From NCBI GenBank assembly GCA_030037955.1, contig JASHPT010000155.1, positions 1-36,415 on the forward strand: a stretch of DNA of 36,415 nucleotides, in the 5' to 3' direction. Below, piece by piece: positions 15,780-22,934 of this stretch. Positions within the stretch are counted from its first letter, which is position 1; every line of letters starts with the position of its first letter. Source of the stretch: Thermoplasmata archaeon. GTDB lineage: Archaea > Thermoplasmatota > Thermoplasmata > Lutacidiplasmatales > UBA184. The position numbers were made by a program, and so were the translations under genes. The notes beneath the pieces are model-generated. The model searched no databases. It had not been told where the DNA came from and saw only the letters and a program-made list of their open reading frames with translations.

Positions 15780-16496
15780 GTGCCGCGACAGGCCGGCACC
15801 GGCCGTCTGCCGGCCGTACTGTTCTGGAGCGGCGGAAAGGACGCGGCCTTCGCCCTCCACGAGATCCAGCGCGGAGCCACGTGGGACGTCGTCGCCCTAC
15901 TGACGACGGTGGAGGAACGTACGCGACGCGTCGCGATGCACGAGGTGCGGTCCGCGCTCCTGGCGGCGCAGGCGGCGTCGGTAGGTCTCCCGCTGGTCCG
16001 CGTTCCGTTGCCGCCGTTCCCCCCGAACCGCGTCTACGAGGCGGGGGTCGGTGCCGCCCTGGACCGGTTGCGGTCCCGGGGCGTCCGGCACGTCGTGTTC
16101 GGCGACCTCTTTCTGGAAGACATCCGAACGTACCGGGAGCGGCTGATGGCTCATCGTGGGATGCAGTGCGTGTTTCCGCTCTGGGGGCGAGATACGACTC
16201 ATCTCGCCCGCGAGATGATCCGGTCGGGGTTGGAGGCGCGGGTCGTCTGCGTGGACACCCGTCGGCTCCCGGCCGGCGCGGTCGGTCGACGGTTCGACGA
16301 TACGTTCCTCCACGACCTTCCCGCCGGGGTGGACCCGTGCGGCGAAAACGGGGAGTTCCATACCTTCGTGACCGGCGGCCCGATGCTCCGGTGGCCGGTG
16401 AGCGTGCGGCTGGGCCGACGCCGCGACGGGCCGGAGTACGCGCGCGTCGACCTCCTCCCGGGGCCGGTGTTCCGGTCGCGCCGGAGCAAACCATAA
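15780..16496 (+). CDS. DUF71/COG2102 PP-loop ATPase, probably of the B12-salvage subgroup
   Basis: 238 residues from GTG 15780. N-terminal PP-loop WSGGKDA (16-22), where the usual SGGKDS serine is Ala; VFGDLFLEDIRTYRERLM in the middle; GENGEFHTF (188-196) near the end. The family includes diphthine-ammonia ligase (Dph6). A comparative-genomic study of DUF71/COG2102 separated a diphthamide group from a group linked to B12 salvage. The ENGEFHT form and the location beside B12 transporter genes favour the latter. Expected chemistry is ATP-dependent amide formation in the cytosol. Dph6 remains the alternative; archaeal Dph6 would be encoded elsewhere in the genome. The frame is open far upstream but overlaps the preceding gene, so the GTG after its stop is chosen. 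Confidence 0.8.
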   Translation: MPRQAGTGRLPAVLFWSGGKDAAFALHEIQRGATWDVVALLTTVEERTRRVAMHEVRSALLAAQAASVGLPLVRVPLPPFPPNRVYEAGVGAALDRLRSRGVRHVVFGDLFLEDIRTYRERLMAHRGMQCVFPLWGRDTTHLAREMIRSGLEARVVCVDTRRLPAGAVGRRFDDTFLHDLPAGVDPCGENGEFHTFVTGGPMLRWPVSVRLGRRRDGPEYARVDLLPGPVFRSRRSKP

Positions 16497-16524
16497 GCCC
16501 CGGAGCGCTCCCGGACCCTCGGGA

Positions 16525-16686
16525 GGGAGCATAGGCTAATCTGGCAGACCAGCGGGCTCCAGTCAGGTCTCCTGCGAAGGGGATCTTTGCATAGGGTCAG
16601 CGGAGGGCCGCTTCGGCGGACCGATGACGAGTGACTGGAGCGCGCGGAGAGACCCGCATATCGGGGTTCAAATCCCCGTGCTCCCA
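16525..16686 (+). tRNA. trnW: tRNA-Trp (anticodon CCA) with intron
   Basis: Acceptor GGGAGCA (16525-16531) pairs with TGCTCCC (16679-16685), discriminator A 16686. T8-A9 follow, then a D arm beginning GGCT with a C-A mismatch at 12-23. The anticodon stem GCGGG (16552-16556) pairs with CCCGC (16653-16657). The loop reads CT-CCA-G before the intron, so the anticodon is CCA (16559-16561). The T arm is CGGGG-TTCAAAT-CCCCG (16662-16678). The intron removed is 16563-16651. CC follows the discriminator, without the final A. Confidence 0.93.
16563..16651 (+). other. tRNA-Trp intron (89 nt) at position 37/38
   Basis: The 4-bp central helix CTCC (16557-16560) with GGAG (16646-16649) is flanked by 3-nt bulges AGT and AGA, giving cuts after AG on each side: the archaeal bulge-helix-bulge rule. 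The inner helix on the intron side is weak. Inside are a UUCG-capped stem (CCGC-TTCG-GCGG, about 16608-16619) and a box-C-like ATGACGA (16624-16630). A second, longer pairing is possible: GCTCCAGTCA (16556-16565) with TGACTGGAGC (16632-16641). Confidence 0.8.
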
Positions 16687-16702
16687 CCCGTCTACCGGTG
16701 AC

Positions 16703-18508
16703 TCATCGGGGCCGGGATCCCTGGAGGTCGGCGGCGGCCGCGATCGTGTCCGACTGCTTCGTCACGGACGTCTGGGCCGGACGGGGCGTCCGGGCCGGGT
16801 GCTCTCCGTAGATGAACCGCTCTCCTCGGAGGGCCGAGACCACGGCGCCGATGCCGGTGACGATCCCGGCGAACAGGAACGCGCTCGAGAGCGCATGGGA
16901 GAACGCCGGCGCGATCGCCGACGCGAAGAAGTGCGGCGCGAGGAGCTGCTGCTGCACGGCCGGGGAGAGCGGGGTCCAGCCGGGGACCAGCGCCGCGCCC
17001 TGCAGCAGCACGCCCATCGGGTTCTCGCCGAGGAACGCGCCGAAGAGGGCGCCGGTCGGGTTCGCGGCGACGATGCCGCCCAGGATCTGGGTGTCCGGCT
17101 GGCCGACATTCGCCGCCCCGAGGGCGGCGTGGACGGAGGTGCCGAGACCGCCGGCCAGGCCCACGATCACGATCGTGAAGAAGATCGCGAGCGACACCTG
17201 CTGGCCGGTATTCTGCAGGGTCGCAAGCATGCCGGACGCCACGCCGCGGTTCTCGGCCGGCACCGAGTTCATGACGGCGGCCGCATTCGGGGCGGCGAAC
17301 ATCCCCATCCCGCAGCCCTGGACGAAGAGGAGGAGCCCCATCTCCCAGTACGCGAAGTTCGTGGGCAGGAGCGCCAGGCCGAAGAACGTGCCGGCGGCGA
17401 TGAGCATCCCCGTGGTGGCGAGCAGCCTCGGTCCCCGAGTGTCCGAGAGCCAGCCACTGACCGGACCGGCGACCAGGAACCCGGCGATCATCGGCATCAT
17501 CAGGACACCGGCCCAGAACGGGGTCTCGGCGAAGGAGTAGCCGTGAAGCGGTAACCAGATCCCCTGGAACCAGAGCACGAGCAGGAGCATCATGCCGCCC
17601 CGGGCCAGGGAGCCGAGGAGCGAGGTGATGTTGCCGGCCGCAAAGGCGCGGACCCGGAAGAGGCTCAGCCGGAACATCGGGTCCGCGACGCGGGTCTCGA
17701 CCCAGAGGAATGCTAACAGGAGCCCCACGCCGCCCGCGATGCCGGCGATCACCCAGGGGTCGGTCCAGCCCATGCTGGAGGACTTGTACGGGAGGAGCCC
17801 GTAGGTCGTTCCCAGCAGGACGAGGGTGAGTCCGAGCGCGAAGAGACTGTTCCCGACGTAGTCGACCTTCTGGTTGGCCTTCCGGATGGAGATCTCGTGG
17901 AGCTTGGCGTACGCCCAGATCGTGCCGGCCACGCCGATCGGCACGCTGACGAGGAAGATCAGGCGCCAGGTCGGCAGCACGAGGGGTCCGAGGTGGAGCG
18001 TCGGGATGCTCGCGAGGATGCCTCCGACGACCAGGCCGACCAGCGACCCTCCGATGAAGGCGATCTGGTTGATCCCGATGGCCTTCCCCCGCTCGCCCGG
18101 TGGGAAGGCATCGGTGATGAGCGCCGCCGAGTTGGCGAAGAGGAAGGAGGCGCCGAGCGCCTGGATGAGCCGGAATCCCACGAGCGCCCAGGCGCCGGTC
18201 GCGCCGCTCCATGGGTCGAGGAACAGGAAGATCGATCCGGTGGAGAAGATCGCGAAGCCCATGTTGTACATGCGAGCCCGACCGAACATGTCCGAGAGCC
18301 GGCCCACCGTGACGAGCAAGGTCGCCGTGACGATCCCGTAGCCCAGCAGGAGCCAGATCAGGATCGGGAAGCTCGACGGGAGGAACGGGTCGACGCCGAT
18401 CCCCCGGAGCACCACGGGCATCGCGATGAGCAGGATGGTGCCGTCGAGGGACGCGAGCAGTCCGCCCATGGTCGTGTTCGAGAGAACAGTCCACTTGTAC
18501 GCGACCAT
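16703..18508 (-). CDS. DHA2-family (EmrB/QacA-type) 14-TM drug exporter
   Basis: 601 residues with about 14 membrane segments. DHA2 features are LLASLDGTILLIAMP in TM1 (motif D1), GRLSDMFGRARM in the loop between TM2 and TM3 (motif A), and a P-x-G-x-x-G-type stretch later. It would export drugs or other amphipathic compounds using the proton gradient. The gene starts 4 nt after the marR-type stop on the same strand, with GGGAGTG of the upstream gene's end serving as ribosome binding site, so it is co-transcribed with its likely regulator. Its 3' end is 16 bp from the tRNA-Trp gene on the other strand. Confidence 0.92.
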   Translation of the reverse strand: MVAYKWTVLSNTTMGGLLASLDGTILLIAMPVVLRGIGVDPFLPSSFPILIWLLLGYGIVTATLLVTVGRLSDMFGRARMYNMGFAIFSTGSIFLFLDPWSGATGAWALVGFRLIQALGASFLFANSAALITDAFPPGERGKAIGINQIAFIGGSLVGLVVGGILASIPTLHLGPLVLPTWRLIFLVSVPIGVAGTIWAYAKLHEISIRKANQKVDYVGNSLFALGLTLVLLGTTYGLLPYKSSSMGWTDPWVIAGIAGGVGLLLAFLWVETRVADPMFRLSLFRVRAFAAGNITSLLGSLARGGMMLLLVLWFQGIWLPLHGYSFAETPFWAGVLMMPMIAGFLVAGPVSGWLSDTRGPRLLATTGMLIAAGTFFGLALLPTNFAYWEMGLLLFVQGCGMGMFAAPNAAAVMNSVPAENRGVASGMLATLQNTGQQVSLAIFFTIVIVGLAGGLGTSVHAALGAANVGQPDTQILGGIVAANPTGALFGAFLGENPMGVLLQGAALVPGWTPLSPAVQQQLLAPHFFASAIAPAFSHALSSAFLFAGIVTGIGAVVSALRGERFIYGEHPARTPRPAQTSVTKQSDTIAAAADLQGSRPR

Positions 18509-18512
18509 GCAA

Positions 18513-19025
18513 TCACTCCCGCGACGGACGGGTCAGCGCCGCGTTGAGCTCGCGGGACAACCGGTCGAGCGCCGCGCGTCCGGCCGGCGTCAGTTCCTTC
18601 GCGAGCGCCTCGAGGAACTCGACACACTGAACCTGGGCACGACGCTGGGCCTCTCGACCGAGCCGGGTCAGTCCCACCACGGTGGCCCTCCGGTCCGTCG
18701 GGTCGCGCCGGCGCTCCAGGAGGCGGCGCTCCTCGAGGCGGTCGAGCAGCTGGGTCATGCCCGCCGGCGTGATGGCGAGGTTCCGGCCGAGGGCCGTCGG
18801 GCTGGTCACTCCCTCCCGAATCCGGGTGAGGGCCCAGAAGTCGGTGGTCGCGAGACCGTCCGACGCGAGCCGGTCGGCGAGCTGCCGCCGCATCAGGCGG
18901 ATGCTGATCGAGAGACTCTCGAAGGGGGTCCCTGACGTTACCGCCGCTCCCGGCTCCGGACGTGCGCCGTGGCTCACGCGGAGGACACTGACCGCCACGT
19001 CCGTCTTTAGTTCAGTAGAATACAT
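18513..19025 (-). CDS. MarR-family transcriptional regulator
   Basis: 170 residues; MarR proteins are usually 140-170. The recognition region is SPTALGRNLAITPAGMTQLLDRLEERRLLER followed by the wing RDPTDRRATVVGLT (about residues 74-118), which is diagnostic. It would bind as a dimer to its own promoter and control the exporter just downstream. The start is uncertain: the ATG at 19025 and a GTG at about 18998 are both possible, since conserved sequence begins only near residue 35. AT-rich DNA just upstream (ACTGTAGT at 19031-19042 and TTCAGTAGAA at 19011-19020) may contain operator half-sites. Confidence 0.9.
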   Translation of the reverse strand: MYSTELKTDVAVSVLRVSHGARPEPGAAVTSGTPFESLSISIRLMRRQLADRLASDGLATTDFWALTRIREGVTSPTALGRNLAITPAGMTQLLDRLEERRLLERRRDPTDRRATVVGLTRLGREAQRRAQVQCVEFLEALAKELTPAGRAALDRLSRELNAALTRPSRE

Positions 19026-19082
19026 TACGGGACTGTAGTAACCCGCGCTACGTCTCTGGCCGAACGGAAGGGGAGTGCGGTT

Positions 19083-19727
19083 CTACTCGGACGCCGGCAC
19101 GCCCAGGTTCTTCAGCAGTTGCCGGTGTTCGGACCGGCTGATCCAGTCGACTTCCAGGTACTTCCGCAGGAAGCCATTCGAGACCCCGAGTCGACGGGCC
19201 TCGGCGACGGAGAAGCCGTACGCCTCGAGCTCGGTGGGGCTGTCGACGTAGCCGTGAGAGATGTCCCAGAGTTCCCGGCCCGATTCTCGCTGGAGGATGT
19301 GGAAGAATTCGTGGTAGATGTCGAGGTAGAGCGTCATCGCGGGACTGGACTCGAGGTGCATGTGTCCCACGACGATGCAATTCGTCTGGCTCGTGAAGGG
19401 CTTCCAGCCGACGGCCTCGGCGAACGGGGGCGGAACGCGGGGCGCCACGTACATCCACGTTTCCTCGGCGACGACCTGGACGGTCGTGCCACTTGCCACG
19501 GAACGTACATGCTCGCTCGGGCCCGGATACCTCGAGAACGGTGGCGCGTTCACAAAGCCGGGGAAGACCTCCAAGAGCGGGTAGTTGCCGGGACCGAGGT
19601 CTCGGGTGATCCGGAAGGCCGCCGGGGGGTCTGGGTCCACCGTGGGCCGCCTCCGACGGGAGGCGTTGCCGGCCGACTTGCGTGTCGGACCTGCGCTCCG
19701 GGACACGGCCGGGCGTCGGGCTGCCAT
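19083..19727 (-). CDS. Compact HExxH (gluzincin-like) metallopeptidase candidate
   Basis: 214 residues from ATG 19727, chosen because a TATA box lies 26 nt upstream; an upstream ATG at 19751 falls inside that box. The basic, Arg-rich first 30 residues are followed by a folded region. HEFFH (H139, E140, H143) sits in a helix YLDIYHEFFHILQRESG, and TELEAYGF (E166, E168) follows 23-25 residues later, the position of the third zinc ligand in gluzincins. This suggests a zinc peptidase or a related small domain. There is no signal peptide or membrane segment, so it is probably intracellular. Not assigned to a named family; substrate unknown. The adjacent genes give no clear hint. Confidence 0.7.
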   Translation of the reverse strand: MAARRPAVSRSAGPTRKSAGNASRRRRPTVDPDPPAAFRITRDLGPGNYPLLEVFPGFVNAPPFSRYPGPSEHVRSVASGTTVQVVAEETWMYVAPRVPPPFAEAVGWKPFTSQTNCIVVGHMHLESSPAMTLYLDIYHEFFHILQRESGRELWDISHGYVDSPTELEAYGFSVAEARRLGVSNGFLRKYLEVDWISRSEHRQLLKNLGVPASE

Positions 19728-19747
19728 GGCCGGCGGTAAAGCGACCC

Positions 19748-19757
19748 CCATATAGCT
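19748..19757 (-). promoter_or_regulatory. TATA box for the HExxH gene
   Basis: GCTATATGG on the minus strand is centred 26 nt before ATG 19727, giving a predicted leaderless start and excluding the ATG at 19751. Confidence 0.6.
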
Positions 19758-19836
19758 CGGACCGCGCCGCGGCTTCACCGACTCGGGACCGCGACGCTCA
19801 TGGAACCGCCGGCCCTCCGCGACCCGAGGTCCTCGG

Positions 19837-20697
19837 ATGAGTGGGCGTGCGACCCAGGGGGTCCACCTCACCGGCGTCCAGGAGACGCTGTTCATTCCGC
19901 TGTATGCCAAGGCGCTCGACGCACGCCGGCACCGACCGATCCTGGGCGACCGGAAGGCGGACGAACTGGTCCGTGCAATGCCGTTCGACATCGAGCGGCT
20001 CACCCACTCCGGCGTGGGCCCGGTCCTGGTCGTACGGGCCCGGCACCTGGATGAGTGGGTGCGTCGCTTTCTGGCGGTACATCCCTCCGCGCTGGTCCTC
20101 AACCTGGGCTGCGGGTTGGACTCCCGCGTGCTCCGGATTGGTCCGGCGCCCGGCGTGCTCTGGGTCGACCTCGACTTCCCCGAGGTCATCGAAGTTCGTC
20201 GTCGGTTTTTCGAAGAGCGGGACGGCTATCGGATGCTGGGGTCGTCGCTCTCGGCACCGGGTTGGCTCGAGGGCTTCTCCCCGGACCGCCCCGTCCTCGT
20301 GATAGGGGACGGGGTCTTCGAGTACCTGGACGCCGGAGAGCTCCAGACCCTGTTCCGCCGGGTGACGGGACACTTTGTCCGGGGCGAGTTCGTGTTCGAC
20401 ATCATGAGTTCCTCCGCCCTCGCCCGGGGGAATGCGAGCCTGGCGCACCGGACGGGGGCGCGACTACGCTTCGCCGTGGACGACCTCGCCACGCTGGACA
20501 CGCTCGACCCACGGCTTCACAGGGTGGAGGTCGTGTCCCTGCTGAGGTCGCCCTATCATCCCTGGGGGCTGCGGCTCCTCTACGGACTGGCCTCGCTGTC
20601 CCATGGGCTCCGGCGAGTGATCCGACTGGTGCGCGCCGATTTCGGGACCCCCGGGTCTCAGGCCCAGCGGTCAGGCAGGGCCGGAGGGAGTCCGTGA
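19837..20697 (+). CDS. Leucine carboxyl methyltransferase (LCM/PF04072)-type SAM methyltransferase
   Basis: 286 residues. Motif I LVLNLGCGLDSRVLR (about residues 86-100) with the following WVDLDFPEVIEVRRRFF is the hallmark of the LCM/PpmO family, which methylates carboxyl or hydroxyl groups; bacterial members often act on polyketide-type compounds. VIGDGVFEYLDAGELQTLF is the family's motif around the active site. The substrate here is unknown. The stop overlaps the start of the GNAT gene in GTGA, so the two are coupled and may modify the same molecule. Confidence 0.85.
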   Translation: MSGRATQGVHLTGVQETLFIPLYAKALDARRHRPILGDRKADELVRAMPFDIERLTHSGVGPVLVVRARHLDEWVRRFLAVHPSALVLNLGCGLDSRVLRIGPAPGVLWVDLDFPEVIEVRRRFFEERDGYRMLGSSLSAPGWLEGFSPDRPVLVIGDGVFEYLDAGELQTLFRRVTGHFVRGEFVFDIMSSSALARGNASLAHRTGARLRFAVDDLATLDTLDPRLHRVEVVSLLRSPYHPWGLRLLYGLASLSHGLRRVIRLVRADFGTPGSQAQRSGRAGGSP

Positions 20698-21242
20698 GGG
20701 GGACGCGGATCCAAGGCAGGCAGGTCGAGCTTCGTCCCCTGGCACGGTCCGATGCTACCGCCCTCGACCGCATCCTGCGCGACGGGCAGGTCACCCGGTT
20801 CCTCCCCCCAATCGTTCGGCGTGAAACCGGTACCCAGTTCGTGGCCCGGGTCCTGGACGGACGGCGGCGCGGTCAGGGCGTACCGTTCGTGATCGTACCG
20901 CTCGGGGGCGAGGACGCCATCGGTCAGGTCCGGTTGTTCCACTGGTCCCGGGAGACTCGGGACGCGGAGATCGGGTATTGGCTCCGTCGGTCCGCCTGGG
21001 GACGGGGATGGGCCACCGAGGCCGTTCGCCTCGCCTGCGGCTTTGGGTTCCGGTCCATGCGTCTGCACCGGATCGAAGCGCTGGTTCTGGACGGGAACGA
21101 CGCGTCGCGTCACGTGCTCGAAAAGGTCGGCTTTCGAGCGGAGGGCCGCTGTCGACAATCCGAACGCCTGGCGCGCGGCTGGGTGGACGAGCTCCGATTC
21201 GGACTCTTGCGGGGCGAGTTGCGGACCGGGCCGCAGGTCTAG
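20694..21242 (+). CDS. GNAT acetyltransferase (RimJ/RimL type)
   Basis: 182 residues from GTG 20694, which overlaps the methyltransferase stop. It has the RimJ/RimL arrangement: N-terminal VELRPLARSDATALDRIL, central EIGYWLRRSAWGRGWATEAV (acetyl-CoA pyrophosphate loop R/Q-x-x-G-x-G/A) and MRLHRIEALVLDGNDASRHVLEKVGF (about residues 121-146). It would transfer an acetyl group to a protein N-terminus or small amine; the target cannot be told. It converges with and overlaps by 4 bp the small gene at 21239. Confidence 0.88.
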   Translation: MRGTRIQGRQVELRPLARSDATALDRILRDGQVTRFLPPIVRRETGTQFVARVLDGRRRGQGVPFVIVPLGGEDAIGQVRLFHWSRETRDAEIGYWLRRSAWGRGWATEAVRLACGFGFRSMRLHRIEALVLDGNDASRHVLEKVGFRAEGRCRQSERLARGWVDELRFGLLRGELRTGPQV

Positions 21243-21538
21243 GAGACGCCCCCGCGTCCTGGCTTCCGCCCTTTGGGCACGTAGTCGAAGAACCGCTCGG
21301 TGGTGCCCTCCGCCGACCATTCCGAGCGCAGTCGGTTCTTCCGCTCCACTCGACGGAGGTCCGTCAGGAGCTCTCGGTTGAGGGTCACCGCGTCGGGCCC
21401 ATCGACCTCGGCTCGGACGACCAGCTCGCTCGGGTCGCCGGTGAACGTAACAGCTGCCCCCGGAAATCGCTGCAACAGGACGGGTCGTATCGTCTGCGGG
21501 CTGGCGGTGCGGACTGAGGCCCGGAGCTGGAAGCGCAT
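21239..21538 (-). CDS. Small hypothetical protein, basic C-terminus
   Basis: 99 residues, soluble, with alternating hydrophobic pattern in residues 1-60 (ASVRTASPQTIRPVLLQRFP, then AAVTFTGDPSELVVRAEVDG), consistent with an alpha-beta fold, and a basic tail (VPKGRKPGRGG). The VRAEVDGPDAVTLNRELLTDLRR stretch looks like a small Pcc1-type fold (Pcc1 is a KEOPS subunit of about 80-100 residues with the same strand-helix pattern), which I note as a possibility only. Start ATG 21538. It overlaps the GNAT stop tail-to-tail. Confidence 0.6.
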   Translation of the reverse strand: MRFQLRASVRTASPQTIRPVLLQRFPGAAVTFTGDPSELVVRAEVDGPDAVTLNRELLTDLRRVERKNRLRSEWSAEGTTERFFDYVPKGRKPGRGGVS

Positions 21539-21628
21539 TGGCTTCCTCCTCTTGCCGACCCAGGCCTTCTCGCGGTAAGCCAGTTTCGGGGGACGATTCG
21601 AGGGCGCGGAGGGGCCTCCACGTCGCGG

Positions 21629-22300
21629 TTACTTGGGCCCTCCCGATCCGAAGATCGGACGCAGCACGTCGGCGATGGCAGGAACCTCGCTCAGGCGGAG
21701 CTCCGTCCCCGCTCGGAAGGAGCCGTCGTCCGGAGCCTGTTCGACCGCGAAGCGGGCCGCCGTCCACTCCGAAACCTCACTGCCCCGAAGGTGGAGGACG
21801 GTTTCGAAGGCGCGCCGCCCGTCCGGCGGCGCGTCGGCAAACGTCACGATCAGGATTGCGCCGGCCGCGACGATGGCCCGCACGATGGGGCCGATGCCCG
21901 GGGCCGGATAGAGCGCTACGATCCGGTGCGCGTTCGACAACACGAGGGGTACGGGTCGGCCCATGGACGGCAGCGTGGCGACGGTCTCCCGGGTGGATTG
22001 CGGGAGGCGGAGCAGAGCGGCCATCTCGGCCGAGTCTCGGGGGGAGCCGGAGGCAGCTTCGGGGCCGGCGCCCGGCCGCAGCTCTTCGGGGTAGCGGAAG
22101 GACAGCTGGTCGGAGGGGATGAGGCTCCGGGCCAGCAGGTCGTTCGGCTCGAACAGCTCCCCCCGGAGGCGGACGTCCGTCCACCGGAAGAACGGGCCCG
22201 AGTTCAGGGCCAGCGCGTACGCGACCCAGTTGAGAAAGCCCCGGCTGGTTCCCGAGACAAAGACCGAGGTAGGCCGCACAAACAGGCGCGGATTGGGCAC
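21629..22300 (-). CDS. Hypothetical protein, possibly a degenerate RecA/KaiC-like fold
   Basis: 223 residues from GTG 22300. It has no clear Walker A, but VFVSGTSRGFLNWVAYALAL (about residues 13-32) has the strand-loop-helix layout where a P-loop would sit, and later strands AGAILIVTFADAP and VPLVLSNAHRIVAL resemble buried parallel strands. The region between is rich in charged and Pro residues. I do not recognise the family. Same strand as the small gene at 21239, with a 90-bp gap; divergent from the membrane gene at 22396. Confidence 0.6.
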   Translation of the reverse strand: MPNPRLFVRPTSVFVSGTSRGFLNWVAYALALNSGPFFRWTDVRLRGELFEPNDLLARSLIPSDQLSFRYPEELRPGAGPEAASGSPRDSAEMAALLRLPQSTRETVATLPSMGRPVPLVLSNAHRIVALYPAPGIGPIVRAIVAAGAILIVTFADAPPDGRRAFETVLHLRGSEVSEWTAARFAVEQAPDDGSFRAGTELRLSEVPAIADVLRPIFGSGGPK

Positions 22301-22395
22301 GGTACCCTCGACGACCCGGACGTCCGGGAATACGATAGGACGGTCCCGCCGTAAGAACGTGCCGCGGACGCGAGCCGGGCTCCTGTCGCCAAACG

Positions 22396-22917
22396 GTGAT
22401 ATGGCCCCCGGCTTGGCCGGAGCGGGGGCTGCGATCGACGACCTGGGACGCGTTCTTCGCCGCCGAGGTCGGGGCGTCGGCCGCGCTGGCCGGACTCCTG
22501 TTTGTTGGCCTGTCCATCAACCTGCAGCGGATCATCTCGCTCCCGCTCATCGCGAACCGAGCTCTCCAAGCCCTCGTCCTGCTCGTCGAAGTGCTGGCGA
22601 TCGCGTCGATCCTGCTAGTTCCCGGCGACTCCATGACGGCGGCCGGGGTCGTGGTGCTCCTGGTCGCCGTGCCCCTCTGGGTCGGCCTCAACGGCCTCGA
22701 ACAGCGGAACTGGAAGCTCGTGGACGCGGGGCGGCGGCGTTCGATGAGCGGACACACCCTCGAAGTGCAGGTGCCCTGCGGCCTCTTTGTCGGCGGAGGA
22801 ATCCTCCTGGCGCTCGGCCAGCCGTGGGGGTTCTACTGGTTCCCGGCCGCGATGGTCGTGAGCTTCCTGGTCACGATCCTCGAGGCATGGGTGATCCTCG
22901 TCGAGATCAACCGGTAG
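22396..22917 (+). CDS. Four-TM membrane protein of unknown function
   Basis: 173 residues from GTG 22396. Four hydrophobic segments (about residues 20-45, 56-75, 80-96, 130-165). FFAAEVGASAALAGLLFVGL followed by S-I-N-L-Q-R-I-I is a pattern I associate with a family of small membrane proteins common in soil actinobacteria, of unassigned function. The presence in an archaeon suggests possible transfer. Tail-to-tail with the cyclic-nucleotide-binding gene. Confidence 0.7.
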   Translation: MIWPPAWPERGLRSTTWDAFFAAEVGASAALAGLLFVGLSINLQRIISLPLIANRALQALVLLVEVLAIASILLVPGDSMTAAGVVVLLVAVPLWVGLNGLEQRNWKLVDAGRRRSMSGHTLEVQVPCGLFVGGGILLALGQPWGFYWFPAAMVVSFLVTILEAWVILVEINR

Positions 22918-22934
22918 CGGCGGCGGTAGGGCGG

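Noticed and set aside
14470-16494. Long minus-strand frame (674 codons) through the AsnB-like and DUF71 genes
   Set aside because: Antisense shadow in GC-rich DNA: Arg/Pro/Gly-rich, no motifs, while the plus-strand genes carry clear PP-loops.
15780-16496. Plain annotation as diphthine-ammonia ligase (Dph6)
   Set aside because: The ENGEFHT motif and location beside B12 transport genes fit the B12-linked DUF71 subgroup better; Dph6 kept as the alternative.
16692-18512. 606-codon minus-strand frame through the exporter gene
   Set aside because: Out-of-frame shadow; extremely Arg/Pro/His-rich. The 601-codon frame with 14 membrane segments is the real gene.
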